This document shows, piece after piece, positions 1 to 10,840 of a stretch of DNA of 64,000 bases; positions within the stretch are counted from its first letter, which is position 1, and each line of letters begins with the position of its first letter. The translations under genes were made by a program, and so were the position numbers. The stretch lies in NCBI GenBank assembly GCA_964247055.1, contig OZ176054.1:868001-932000 (forward strand). The letters run 5' to 3'. The notes beneath the pieces were generated by a model that saw only the letters and a program-made list of their open reading frames with translations, was not told where the DNA came from and did not search any database. The DNA is from Paragordius varius (lineage: Eukaryota > Nematomorpha).

Positions 1-46
1 GCATCAATACTCAAGTTAAACTTTGTCCTTAAAAATCGGATATTGG

Positions 47-56
47 TCACCGGTGA
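47..56. other. Perfect 10-bp palindrome TCACCGGTGA
   Basis: TCACCGGTGA equals its own reverse complement and is the most GC-rich point of the monomer. It lies in the spacer of the 14-bp inverted repeat. It is present in most A and B monomers. Variants include TCTCCGGTGA, TCGCCGGTGA and GATTACCGGTGA, which break one outer pair, and TTGCCGGTAAAG, which breaks more. It could be a binding site for a dimeric protein, but no factor can be assigned from the sequence. Confidence 0.85.
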
Positions 57-110
57 ACAAAATTATTTTTTATACATTCTCTTAGTAGGACTACATCAAA
101 ATATAGAGAT

Positions 111-123
111 AGTTTGTCAAACT
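111..123. other. Dyad AGTTTG-N-CAAACT
   Basis: AGTTTG and CAAACT are exact reverse complements separated by one base. The commonest polymorphism here is the unpaired central base (T in this monomer subtype, A in most others), which leaves the dyad intact. Arm-breaking forms are rarer: AGTTTATCAAACT near 7800, 9360 and 63512, and AGTTGAACAAACT in several monomers between 33.0 and 40.4 kb. The TTGACA string inside it resembles a bacterial -35 box only by chance. Confidence 0.8.
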
Positions 124-534
124 CTTTCATATCCGATTTTTACAACGATACTTTAAAAATTAATGTATTAAACTAGTCGCATCAATACTCAAGTTAATAT
201 TTGTCCTTAAAAATAGGATATTGGTCTCCGGTGAACAAAATAATTTTTTATACATTCTCTTGGTAAGACTACATCAAAATATAGAGGTAGTTTGACAAAC
301 TCTTTCATATCCGATTTTTACAACGATACTTTAAAAATTAATGTATTAAACTAGTCGCATCAATACTCAAGTTAAACTTTGTCCTTAAAAATCGGATATT
401 GGTCACCGGTGAACAAAATTATTTTTTATATATTCTCTTAGCAAGACTACATCAAAATATAGAGATAGTTTGACAAACTCTTTCATATCCGATTTTTACA
501 ACGATACTTTAAAAATTAATGTGTTAAACTAGTC

Positions 535-712
535 GCATCAATACTCAAGTTAAACTTTGTCCTAAAAAATCGAATATTGGTCACCGGTCACCAAAATTAT
601 TTTTTATATATTCTCTTGGTAAGACTACATCAAAATATAGAAATAGTTTGACAAACTCTTTGATATCCGATTTTTACATCGATACTTTAAAAATTAATGT
701 ATAAAACTAGTC
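535..712. repeat. A4 monomer subtype with GGTCACC direct repeat
   Basis: This monomer reads GGTCACCGGTCACC at 579-592, a tandem direct repeat of GGTCACC, where most monomers have the palindrome TCACCGGTGAAC. Linked markers are CCTAAAAAATCG, GAAATAG, TTTGATATCC (contains GATATC) and ACATCGATAC (contains ATCGAT). The same form appears near 1488, 3095, 3998 and 5971. From about 10.5 kb onward the A4 subtype instead carries GGTCACCGGTGACC. Confidence 0.8.
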
Positions 713-890
713 GCATCAATACTAAGCTTAAACTTTGTCCTTAAAAATCGAATATTGGTCACCGGTGAACAAAATTATTTTTTATACATTCTCTTAGTAA
801 GACTACATCAAACTATAGAGATAGTTTGACAAACTCTTTCATATCCGATTTTTACAACGATACTTTAAAAATTAATGTATTAAACTAGTC

Positions 891-903
891 GCATCAATAA
901 ATC
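891..903. repeat. 13-bp insertion tag GCATCAATAAATC (20 copies)
   Basis: The tag precedes a normal monomer start and repeats its first nine bases, giving GCATCAATAAATC followed by GCATCAATACTC. I find it starting at 891, 3401, 5377, 11019, 11744, 12291, 12660, 13385, 13932, 14123, 15381, 16104, 16650, 18438, 19337 and 20775. The form GTATCAATAAATC, preceded by AAAACGAGTC, starts at 2498, 5008, 6458 and 20406. Both forms mark boundaries of higher-order units. None occurs in the B-containing island at 6649-10210, and none occurs after 20787. It probably arose once by an imprecise exchange and spread by amplification. Confidence 0.85.
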
Positions 904-2510
904 GCATCAATACTCAAGTTAAACTTTGTCCTTAAAAATCGGATATTGGTCACCGGTGAACAAAATTATTTTTTATACATTCTCTTAGTAGGACTACATC
1001 AAAATATAGAGATAGTTTGTCAAACTCTTTCATATCCGATTTTTACAACGATACTTTAAAAATTAATGTATTAAACTAGTCGCATCAATACTCAAGTTAA
1101 ACTTTGTCCTTAAAAATCGGATATTGGTCTCCGGTGAACAAAATAATTTTTTATACATTCTCTTGGTAAGACTACATCAAAATATAGAGGTAGTTTGACA
1201 AACTCTTTCATATCCGATTTTTACAACGATACTTTAAAAATTAATGTATTAAACTAGTCGCATCAATACTCAAGTTAAACTTTGTCCTTAAAAATCGGAT
1301 ATTGGTCACCGGTGAACAAAATTATTTTTTATATATTCTCTTAGCAAGACTACATCAAAATATAGAGATAGTTTGACAAACTCTTTCATATCCGATTTTT
1401 ACAACGATACTTTATAAATTAATGTGTTAAACTAGTCGCATCAATACTCAAGTTAAACTTTGTCCTAAAAAATCGAATATTGGTCACCGGTCACCAAAAT
1501 TATTTTTTATATATTCTCTTGGTAAGACTACATCAAAATATAGAAATAGTTTGACAAACTCTTTGATATCCGATTTTTACATCGATACTTTAAAAATTAA
1601 TGTATAAAACTAGTCGCATCAATACTAAGCTTAAACTTTGTCCTTAAAAATCGAATATTGGTCACCGGTGAACAAAATTATTTTTTATACATTCTCTTAG
1701 TAAGACTACATCAAAATATAGAGATAGTTTGACAAACTCTTTCATATCCGATTTTTACAACGATACTTTAAAAATTAATGTGTTAAACTAGTCGCATCAA
1801 TACTCAAATTAAACTTTGTCCTTAAAAATCGGATATTGGTCACCGGTGAACAAAATTATTTTTTATATATTCTCTTAGCAAGACTACATCAAAATATAGA
1901 GATAGTTTGTCAAACTCTTTCATATCCGATTTTTACAACGATACTTTAAAAATTAATGTATTAAACTAGTCGCATCAATACTCATACTTTGTCCTTAAAA
2001 ATCGAATATTGGTCACCGGTGAACAAAATTATTTTTTATACATTCTCTTAGTAAGACTACATCAAAATATAGAGATAGTTTGACAAACTCTTTCATATCC
2101 GATTCTTACAACGATACTTTAAAAATTAATGTATAAAACTAGTCGCATCAATACTCAAGTTAAACTTTGTCCTTAAAAATCGAATATTGGTCACCGGTGA
2201 ACAAAATTATTTTTTATACATTCTCTTAGTAAGACTACATCAAAATATAGAGATAGTTTGACAAACTCTTTCATATCCGATTTTTACAACGATACTTTAA
2301 AAATTAATGTATTAAACTAGTCGCATCAATACTCTTAAACTTTGTCCTTAAAAATCGGATATTGGTCACCGGTGAACAAAATTATTTTTTATATATTCTC
2401 TTAGCAAGAGTACATCAAAATATAGAGATAGTTTGACAAACTCTTTCATATCCGATTTTTACAACGATACTTTAAAAATTAATGTATAAAACGAGTCGTA
2501 TCAATAAATC

Positions 2511-5020
2511 GCATCAATACTCAAGTTAAACTTTGTCCTTAAAAATCGGATATTGGTCACCGGTGAACAAAATTATTTTTTATATATTCTCTTAGCAAGA
2601 CTACATCAAAATATAGAGATAGTTTGACAAACTCTTTCATATCCGATTTTTACAACGATACTTTAAAAATTAATGTATTAAACTAGTCGCATCAATACTC
2701 AAGTTAATATTTTTCCTTAAAAATAGGATATTGGTCTCCGGTGAACAAAATAATTTTTTATACATTCTCTTGGTAAGACTACATCAAAATATAGAGGTAG
2801 TTTGACAAACTCTTTCATATCCGATTTTTACAACGATACTTTAAAAATTAATGTATTAAACTAGTCGCATCAATACTCAAGTTAAACTTTGTCCTTAAAA
2901 ATCGGATATTGGTCACCGGTGAACAAAATTATTTTTTATATATTCTCTTAGCAAGACTACATCAAAATATAGAGATAGTTTGACAAACTCTTTCATATCC
3001 GATTTTTACAACGATACTTTAAAAATTAATGTGTTAAACTAGTCGCATCAATACTCAAGTTAAACTTTGTCCTAAAAAATCGAATATTGGTCACCGGTCA
3101 CCAAAATTATTTTTTATATATTCTCTTGGTAAGACTACATCAAAATATAGAAATAGTTTGACAAACTCTTTGATATCCGATTTTTACATCGATACTTTAA
3201 AAATTAATGTATAAAACTAGTCGCATCAATACTAAGCTTAAACTTTGTCCTTAAAAATCGAATATTGGTCACCGGTGAACAAAATTATTTTTTATACATT
3301 CTCTTAGTAAGACTACATCAAAATATAGAGATAGTTTGACAAACTCTTTCATATCCGATTTTTACAACGATACTTTAAAAATTAATGTATTAAACTAGTC
3401 GCATCAATAAATCGCATCAATACTCAAGTTAAACTTTGTCCTTAAAAATCGGATATTGGTCACCGGTGAACAAAATTATTTTTTATACATTCTCTTAGTA
3501 GGACTACATCAAAATATAGAGATAGTTTGTCAAACTCTTTCATATCCGATTTTTACAACGATACTTTAAAAATTAATGTATTAAACTAGTCGCATCAATA
3601 CTCAAGTTAAACTTTGTCCTTAAAAATCGGATATTGGTCTCCGGTGAACAAAATAATTTTTTATACATTCTCTTGGTAAGACTACATCAAAATATAGAGG
3701 TAGTTTGACAAACTCTTTCATATCCGATTTTTACAACGATACTTTAAAAATTAATGTATTAAACTAGTCGCATCAATACTCAAGTTAAACTTTGTCCTTA
3801 AAAATCGGATATTGGTCACCGGTGAACAAAATTATTTTTTATATATTCTCTTAGCAAGACTACATCAAAATATAGAGATAGTTTGACAAACTCTTTCATA
3901 TCCGATTTTTACAACGATACTTTAAAAATTAATGTGTTAAACTAGTCGCATCAATACTCAAGTTAAACTTTGTCCTAAAAAATCGAATATTGGTCACCGG
4001 TCACCAAAATTATTTTTTATATATTCTCTTGGTAAGACTACATCAAAATATAGAAATAGTTTGACAAACTCTTTGATATCCGATTTTTACATCGATACTT
4101 TAAAAATTAATGTATAAAACTAGTCGCATCAATACTAAGCTTAAACTTTGTCCTTAAAAATCGAATATTAGTCACCGGTGAACAAAATTATTTTTTATAC
4201 ATTCTCTTAGTAAGACTACATCAAAATATAGAGATAGTTTGACAAACTCTTTCATATCCGATTTTTACAACGATACTTTAAAAATTAATGTGTTAAACTA
4301 GTCGCATCAATACTCAAATTAAACTTTGTCCTTAAAAATCGGATATTGGTCACCGGTGAACAAAATTATTTTTTATATATTCTCTTAGCAAGACTACATC
4401 AAAATATAGAGATAGTTTGTCAAACTCTTTCATATCCGATTTTTACAACGATACTTTAAAAATTAATGTATTAAACTAGTCGCATCAATACTCATACTTT
4501 GTCCTTAAAAATCGAATATTGGTCACCGGTGAACAAAATTATTTTTTATACATTCTCTTAGTAAGACTACATCAAAATATAGAGATAGTTTGACAAACTC
4601 TTTCATATCCGATTCTTACAACGATACTTTAAAAATTAATGTATAAAACTAGTCGCATCAATACTCAAGTTAAACTTTGTCCTTAAAAATCGAATATTGG
4701 TCACCGGTGAACAAAATTATTTTTTATACATTCTCTTAGTAAGACTACATCAAAATATAGAGATAGTTTGACAAACTCTTTCATATCCGATTTTTACAAC
4801 GATACTTTAAAAATTAATGTATTAAACTAGTCGCATCAATACTCTTAAACTTTGTCCTTAAAAATCGGATATTGGTCACCGGTGAACAAAATTATTTTTT
4901 ATATATTCTCTTAGCAAGAGTACATCAAAATATAGAGATAGTTTGACAAACTCTTTCATATCCGATTTTTACAACGATACTTTAAAAATTAATGTATAAA
5001 ACGAGTCGTATCAATAAATC
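2511..5020. repeat. 2510-bp higher-order unit, copy 2
   Basis: This copy repeats 1-2510 in register: the tags at 3401 and 5008 correspond to 891 and 2498, and the two short deletions recur. It differs at a few sites. The first monomer has TATATATTCTCTTAGCAAG where copy 1 has TACATTCTCTTAGTAGG. AATATTTTTCC near 2707 replaces AATATTTGTCC near 197. TTAGTCACC near 4169 replaces TTGGTCACC. The first monomer therefore looks converted to the A3 type, and the rest is nearly identical. Confidence 0.9.
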
Positions 5021-6648
5021 GCATCAATACTCAAGTTAAACTTTGTCCTTAAAAATCGGATATTGGTCACCGGTGAACAAAATTATTTTTTATATATTCT
5101 CTTAGCAAGACTACATCAAAATATAGAGATAGTTTGACAAACTCTTTCATATCCGATTTTTACAACGATACTTTAAAAATTAATGTATAAAACTAGTCGC
5201 ATCAATACTCAACTTAAACTTTGTCCTTAAAAATCGAATATTGGTCACCGGTGAACAAAATTATTTTTTATACATTCTCTTAGTAAGACTACATCAAAAT
5301 ATAGAGATAGTTTGACAAACTCTTTCATATCCGATTTTTACAACGATACTTTAAAAATTAATGTATTAAACTAGTCGCATCAATAAATCGCATCAATACT
5401 CAAGTTAAACTTTGTCCTTAAAAATCGGATATTGGTCACCGGTGAACAAAATTATTTTTTATACATTCTCTTAGTAGGACTACATCAAAATATAGAGATA
5501 GTTTGTCAAACTCTTTCATATCCGATTTTTACAACGATACTTTAAAAATTAATGTATTAAACTAGTCGCATCAATACTCAAGTTAAACTTTGTCCTTAAA
5601 AATCGGATATTGGTCTCCGGTGAACAAAATAATTTTTTATACATTCTCTTGGTAAGACTACATCAAAATATAGAGGTAGTTTGACAAACTCTTTCATATC
5701 CGATTTTTACAACGATACTTTAAAAATTAATGTATTAAACTAGTCGCATCAATACTCAAGTTAAACTTTGTCCTTAAAAATCGGATATTGGTCACCGGTG
5801 AACAAAATTATTTTTTATATATTCTCTTAGCAAGACTACATCAAAATATAGAGATAGTTTGACAAACTCTTTCATATCCGATTTTTACAACGATACTTTA
5901 AAAATTAATGTGTTAAACTAGTCGCATCAATACTCAAGTTAAACTTTGTCCTAAAAAATTGAATATTGGTCACCGGTCACCAAAATTATTTTTTATATAT
6001 TCTCTTGGTAAGACTACATCAAAATATAGAAATAGTTTGACAAACTCTTTGATATCCGATTTTTACATCGATACTTTAAAAATTAATGTATAAAACTAGT
6101 CGCATCAATACTAAGCTTAAACTTTGTCCTTAAAAATCGAATATTGGTCACCGGTGAACAAAATTATTTTTTATACATTCTCTTAGTAAGACTACATCAA
6201 AATATAGAGATAGTTTGACAAACTCTTTCATATCCGATTTTTACAACGATACTTTAAAAATTAATGTGTTAAACTAGTCGCATCAATACTCAAATTAAAC
6301 TTTGTCCTTAAAAATCGAATATTGGTCACCGGTGAACAAAATTATTTTTTATATATTCTCTTAGCAAGACTACATCAAAATATAGAGATAGTTTGACAAA
6401 CTCTTTCATATCCGATTTTTACAACGATACTTTAAAAATTAATGTATAAAACGAGTCGTATCAATAAATCCCATCAATACTCAAGTTAAACTTTGTCCTT
6501 AAAAATCGGATATTGGTCACCGGTGAACAAAATTATTTTTTATATATTCTCTTAGCAAGACTGCATCAAAATATAGAGATAGTTTGACAAACTCTTTCAT
6601 ATCCGATTTTTACAACGATACTTTAAAAATTAATGTATAAAACTAGTC
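5021..6648. repeat. A-only block, partial and rearranged third copy of the 2510-bp unit
   Basis: Two A monomers and a tag (5377-5389) are followed at 5390 by a pentamer that matches 3414 onward at a constant offset of 1976 bp, to about 6300. The nine-monomer part is cut short by a GTATCAATAAATC tag at 6458. The next monomer begins CCATC instead of GCATC. No B monomer and no other sequence is present. Confidence 0.8.
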
Positions 6649-7866
6649 GCATCAATACTCAACTTAAACTTTGTCCTTAAAAATCGAATATTGGTCACCG
6701 GTGAACAAAATTATTTTTTATACATTCTCTTAGTAAGACTACATCAAAATATAGAGATAGTTTGACAAACTCTTTCATATCCGATTTTTACAACGATACT
6801 TTAAAAATTAATGTGTTAAACTAGTCGCATCAATACTCAAATTAAACTTTGTCCTTAAAAATCGAATATTGGTCACCGGTGAACAAAATTATTTTTTATA
6901 TATTCTCTTAGCAAGACTACATCAAAATATAGAGATAGTTTGACAAACTCTTTCATATCCGATTTTTACAACGATACTTTAAAAATTAATGTATAAAACT
7001 AGTCGCATCAATACTCAACTTAAACTTTGTCCTTAAAAATCGAATATTGGTCACCGGTGAACAAAATTATTTTTTATACATTCTCTTAGTAAGACTACAT
7101 CAAAATATAGAGATAGTTTGACAAAGTCTTTCATATCCGATTTTTACAACGATACTTTAAAAATCAATGTATAAAACTAGTCGCGTTAAACTTTGTCCTA
7201 AAAATTGGGATATTGATTACCGGTGAACAAAATTATTTTTTATACATTCTCTTAGTAAGACTACAATAAAGTATAGAGATAGTTTGACAAACTCTTTCAT
7301 ATCCGATTTTTACAACGATACTTTAAATTAATGTATAAAACTAGTCGCATCAATACTCAAGTTAATCTTTGTCCTTAAAAATCGGATATTGGTCACCGGT
7401 GAACAAAATTATTTTTTATACATTCTCTTATTAAGACTACATCAAAATATAGAGATAGTTTGGCAAACTCTTTCATATCCGATTTTTACAACGATACTTT
7501 AAAAATTAATGTATAGAACTAGTCGCGTTAAACTTTGTCCTAAAAATTCGTATATTGATCACCGGTGAACAAAATTATTTTTTATACATTCTCTTAGTAA
7601 GACTACAATAAAGTATAGAGATAGTTTGACAAACTCTTTCATCCGATTTTTACAACGATACTTTAAAAATTAATGTATAAAACTAGTCGCATCAATACTC
7701 AAGTTAAACTTTGTCCTTAAAAATCGGATATTGGTCACCGGTGAACAAAACTATTTTTTATACATTCTCTTAGTAAGACTACATCAAAATATAGAGATAG
7801 TTTATCAAACTCTTTCATATCCGATTTTTACAACGATACTTTAAAAATTAATGTATAGAACTAGTC

Positions 7867-8032
7867 GCGTTAAACTTTGTCCTAAAAATTCGTATATTGA
7901 TCACCGGTGAACAAAATTATTTTTTATACATTCTCTTAGTAAGACTACAACAAAATATAGAGATAGTTTGACAAACTCTTTCATATCCGATTTTTACAAC
8001 GATACTTTAAAAATTAATGTATAAAACTAGTC
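7867..8032. repeat. Representative class B monomer (166 bp)
   Basis: Class B starts GCGTTAAACTTTGTCC: relative to A it lacks ATCAATACTCAA, 12 bp, immediately after the GC. Linked differences are CCTAAAAATTCG for CCTTAAAAATCGG, GTATATTGATCACC for GATATTGGTCACC, and usually ACTACAACAAAATAT or ACAATAAAGTAT for ACTACATCAAAATAT. Canonical copies are 166 bp. Shorter copies (163-165 bp) have lost one to a few bases, for example AATTCATATTGATC. Because these differences travel together, B is one divergent lineage rather than repeated independent deletions. Confidence 0.9.
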
Positions 8033-8210
8033 GCATCAATACTCAAGTTAAACTTTGTCCTTAAAAATCGGATATTGGTCGCCGGTGAACAAAACTATTT
8101 TTTATACATTCTCTTAGTAAGACTACATCAAAATATAGAGATAGTTTGACAAACTCTTTCATATCCGATTTTTACAACGATACTTTAAAAATTAATGTAT
8201 AAAACTAGTC
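7867..8210. repeat. Representative B+A dimer (344 bp)
   Basis: A 166-bp B monomer is followed by a 178-bp A monomer. This dimer is the basic unit of most of the window after 30 kb and also forms part of the 1562-bp units here. Deleted versions give periods of 340-343 bp. Confidence 0.85.
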
Positions 8211-9772
8211 GCATCAATACTCAACTTAAACTTTGTCCTTAAAAATCGAATATTGGTCACCGGTGAACAAAATTATTTTTTATACATTCTCTTAGTAAGA
8301 CTACATCAAAATATAGAGATAGTTTGACAAACTCTTTCATATCCGATTTTTACAACGATACTTTAAAAATTAATGTGTTAAACTAGTCGCATCAATACTC
8401 AAATTAAACTTTGTCCTTAAAAATCGAATATTGGTCACCGGTGAACAAAATTATTTTTTATATATTCTCTTAGCAAGACTACATCAAAATATAGAGATAG
8501 TTTGACAAACTCTTTCATATCCGATTTTTACAACGATACTTTAAAAATTAATGTATAAAACTAGTCGCATCAATACTCAACTTAAACTTTGTCCTTAAAA
8601 ATCGAATATTGGTCACCGGTGAACAAAATTATTTTTTATACATTCTCTTAGTAAGACTACATCAAAATATAGAGATAGTTTGACAAACTCTTTCATATCC
8701 GATTTTTACAACGATACTTTAAAAATCAATGTATAAAACTAGTCGCGTTAAACTTTGTCCTAAAAATTGGGATATTGATTACCGGTGTACAAAATTATTT
8801 TTTATACATTCTCTTAGTAAGACTACAATAAAGTATAGAGATAGTTTGACAAACTCTTTCATATCCGATTTTTACAACGATACTTTAAATTAATGTATAA
8901 AACTAGTCGCATCAATACTCAAGTTAATCTTTGTTCTTAAAAATCGGATATTGGTCACCGGTGAACAAAATTATTTTTTATACATTCTCTTATTAAGACT
9001 ACATCAAAATATAGAGATAGTTTGACAAACTCTTTCATATCCGATTTTTACAACGATACTTTAAAAATTAATGTATAGAACTAGTCGCGTTAAACTTTGT
9101 CCTAAAAATTCGTATATTGATCACCGGTGAACAAAATTATTTTTTATACATTCTCTTAGTAAGACTACAATAAAGTATAGAGATAGTTTGACAAACTCTT
9201 TCATCCGATTTTTACAACGATACTTTAAAAATTAATGTATAAAACTAGTCGCATCAATACTCAAGTTAAACTTTGTCCTTAAAAATCGGATATTGGTCAC
9301 CGGTGAACAAAACTATTTTTTATACATTCTCTTAGTAAGACTACATCAAAATATAGAGATAGTTTATCAAACTCTTTCATATCCGATTTTTACAACGATA
9401 CTTTAAAAATTAATGTATAGAACTAGTCGCGTTAAACTTTGTCCTAAAAATTCGTATATTGATCACCGGTGAACAAAATTATATTTTATACATTCTCTTA
9501 GTAAGACTACAACAAAATATAGAGATAGTTTGACAAACTCTTTCATATCCGATTTTTACAACGATACTTTAAAAATTAATGTATAAAACTAGTCGCATCA
9601 ATACTCAAGTTAAACTTTGTCCTTAAAAATCGGATATTGGTCGCCGGTGAACAAAACTATTTTTTATACATTCTCTTAGTAAGACTACATCAAAATATAG
9701 AGATAGTTTGACAAACTCTTTCATATCCGATTTTTACAACGATACTTTAAAAATTAATGTATAAAACTAGTC
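8211..9772. repeat. 1562-bp nine-monomer unit, copy 2
   Basis: Monomer markers recur exactly 1562 bp after those of 6649-8210: the AATTGGG B monomer starts at 8745 against 7183, and AGTTTATCAAACT is near 9360 against 7800. I noticed only scattered single-base differences, such as GGTGTAC for GGTGAAC near 8786, TTTGTTCTT for TTTGTCCTT near 8935, TTTGACAAAC for TTTGGCAAAC, and TATATTTTAT for TATTTTTTAT near 9481. The low divergence points to a recent duplication. Confidence 0.9.
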
Positions 9773-10210
9773 GCATCAATACTCAACTTAAACTTTGTCC
9801 TTAAAAATCGAATATTGGTCACCGGTGAACAAAATTATTTTTTATACATTCTCTTAGTAAGACTACATCAAAATATAGAGATAGTTTGACAAACTCTTTC
9901 ATATCCGATTTTTACAACGATACTTTAAAAATTAATGTGTTAAACTAGTCGCATCAATACTCAAATTAAACTTTGTCCTTAAAAATCGAATATTGGTCAC
10001 CGGTGAACAAAATTATTTTTTATATATTCTCTTAGCAAGACTACATCAAAATATAGAGATAGTTTGACAAACTCTTTCATATCCGATTTTTACAACGATA
10101 CTTTAAAAATTAATGTATAAAACTAGTCGCATCAATACTCAACTTAAACTTTGTCCTTAAAAATCGAATATTGGTCACCGGTGAACAAAATTATTTTTTA
10201 TACATTCTCT
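9773..10210. repeat. 1562-bp unit, truncated third copy
   Basis: The sequence follows the start of the unit (compare 8211 onward) for about 440 bp. At about 10211, inside a monomer, it switches to an A2-like form (CTCTTGGTAAG and GAGGTAG). No B monomer is reached. The switch falls within a shared stretch, so the exact junction can only be placed to within tens of bases. Confidence 0.75.
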
Positions 10211-10840
10211 TGGTAAGACTACATCAAAATATAGAGGTAGTTTGACAAACTCTTTCATATCCGATTTTTACAACGATACTTTAAAAATTAATGTATTAAA
10301 CTAGTCGCATCAATACTCAAGTTAAACTTTGTCCTTAAAAATCGGATATTGGTCACCGGTGAACAAAATTATTTTTTATATATTCTCTTAGCAAGACTAC
10401 ATCAAAATATAGAGATAGTTTGACAAACTCTTTCATATCCGATTTTTACAACGATACTTTAAAAATTAATGTGTTAAACTAGTCGCATCAATACTCAAGT
10501 TAAACTTTGTCCTAAAAAATCGAATATTGGTCACCGGTGACCAAAATTATTTTTTATATATTCTCTTGGTAAGACTACATCAAAATATAGAAATAGTTTG
10601 ACAAACTCTTTGATATCCGATTTTTACATCGATACTTTAAAAATTAATGTATAAAACTAGTCGCATCAATACTCAGCTTAAACTTTGTCCTTAAAAATCG
10701 AATATTGGTCACCGGTGAACAAAATTATTTTTTATACATTCTCTTAGTAAGACTACATCAAAATATAGAGATAGTTTGACAAACTCTTTCATATCCGATT
10801 TTTACAACGATACTTTAAAAATTAATGTGTTAAACTAGTC
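10211..10840. repeat. A-only monomers at the return to the A domain
   Basis: The block continues from an A2-like half monomer into A3, A4 and A5 types in the same order as at 1-903. B monomers are absent from here to 22425. The A5 copy begins ACTCAGCTTAAAC rather than ACTAAGCTTAAAC, a change shared by A5 copies in the following blocks. Confidence 0.8.
10529..10542. other. Perfect 14-bp palindrome GGTCACCGGTGACC in A4-type monomers
   Basis: A single difference from the A4 monomers of 1-6 kb (GGTGACC for GGTCACC) turns the direct repeat into a 14-bp palindrome, longer than the usual 10-bp TCACCGGTGA. The same form recurs in A4 copies near 11437, 12162, 13077, 14718, 15796, 17775, 21372 and 25755. 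Confidence 0.85.

Larger units (their letters stand above)
30..142. other. Inverted repeat within the A monomer (14-bp arms, 85-bp spacer)
   Basis: TAAAAATCGGATAT at 30-43 is the exact reverse complement of ATATCCGATTTTTA at 129-142. The pairing stops at both outer and inner ends: 29 T faces 143 C, and 44 T faces 128 C. The arms recur in every A monomer with the CGGATAT form. Monomers reading CGAATAT have one mismatch. B monomers, which read AAAATTCGTATAT, lose the match through an extra T and a G-to-T change. The arms could form a large stem-loop or cruciform, or serve as paired protein sites; neither is shown by sequence alone. Confidence 0.85.
1..178. repeat. Representative class A monomer (178 bp)
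   Basis: I take the GC of GCATCAATACTCAAG as an arbitrary monomer start. Successive starts at 1, 179, 357, 535, 713 and 891 are each 178 bp apart. Class A keeps the 12 bp ATCAATACTCAA after the GC, normally followed by GTTAAACTTTGTCCTTAAAA. The copy has 29 C and 21 G. Five CpG sites recur in nearly every copy: in GTCGC, ATCGGA, ACCGGT, TCCGAT and AACGAT. Subtypes differ by fixed substitutions, for example TAGGAC with TTTGTC, GGTCTCCGG with AATAATT, and TATATATTCTC with AGCAAG. These allow individual monomers to be tracked through the higher-order units. Confidence 0.95.
1..903. repeat. Five-monomer block A1-A5 plus 13-bp tag (903 bp)
   Basis: Five 178-bp monomers, each with its own markers, are followed by a 13-bp tag. 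A1 has TAGGAC and TTTGTC. A2 has GGTCTCCGG, AATAATT, GGTAAG and GAGGTAG. A3 has TATATATTCTCTTAGCAAG and ends in GTGTTAAAC. A4 has CCTAAAAAATCG, GAAATAG, TTTGATATCC and ACATCGATAC. A5 has ACTAAGCTTAAAC and CGAATATTGG. The order A1-A5 recurs from 904, 3414 and 5390, and from 2511 with a changed first monomer. This makes the pentamer the basic higher-order repeat of the A-only domain. Confidence 0.85.
1..2510. repeat. 2510-bp higher-order unit, copy 1 (14 monomers)
   Basis: The unit is a 5-monomer block (1-903) plus a 9-monomer block (904-2510), each ending in a 13-bp tag. Its length is accounted for exactly: 14 x 178, plus two 13-bp tags, minus 5 bp (ACTCATACTTTG near 1980) and 3 bp (ACTCTTAAAC near 2332). 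It is followed directly by a second copy with the same small deletions in the same places. Confidence 0.9.
6649..8210. repeat. 1562-bp nine-monomer unit, copy 1 (A-A-A-B-A-B-A-B-A)
   Basis: Monomer starts are 6649, 6827, 7005, 7183, 7347, 7525, 7689, 7867 and 8033, giving lengths 178, 178, 178, 164, 178, 164, 178, 166 and 178. It contains the first B monomers of the window. Markers include AATTGGGATATTGATTACC (first B), TTAATCTTTGTCC (fifth monomer), TTTCATCCG with a 4-bp loss (second B), AGTTTATCAAACT (seventh monomer) and GGTCGCCGG (last). The last six monomers match 62895-63921 at a constant offset of 55712 bp, apart from a 1-bp deletion in the distal block. Confidence 0.9.

Noticed and set aside
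111-150. Bacterial-type promoter from the TTGACA string in AGTTTGACAAACT
   Set aside because: TTGACA recurs in nearly every monomer as part of the dyad. No convincing -10 element lies at the right spacing, and the context is a eukaryotic-type satellite.
1-178. Identification as a known family such as Arabidopsis CEN180, Brassica CentBr or primate alpha satellite
   Set aside because: Only the monomer length is similar. The sequence does not resemble those consensus sequences as I remember them, so I assign no family or species name.
891-903. 13-bp tag as a target-site duplication left by an excised transposon
   Set aside because: The tag repeats the monomer start plus AATC and sits at unit boundaries with no terminal inverted repeats or remnant. 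An imprecise exchange between monomers explains it more simply.
7867-8032. CENP-B box in the TTCG...CACCGG region of B monomers
   Set aside because: The mammalian CENP-B box core needs TTCGNNNNANNCGGG. The sequence TTCGTATATTGATCACCGG lacks the required A and CGGG spacing, and I found no better match on either strand of the monomer.
6649-9772. The shared 1562-bp offset at 6.6-9.8 kb and at 42.8-45.8 kb as evidence of one common unit
   Set aside because: The two duplications have different monomer composition and markers. Equal lengths are expected when units are sums of 178 and about 166 bp with the same monomer counts.
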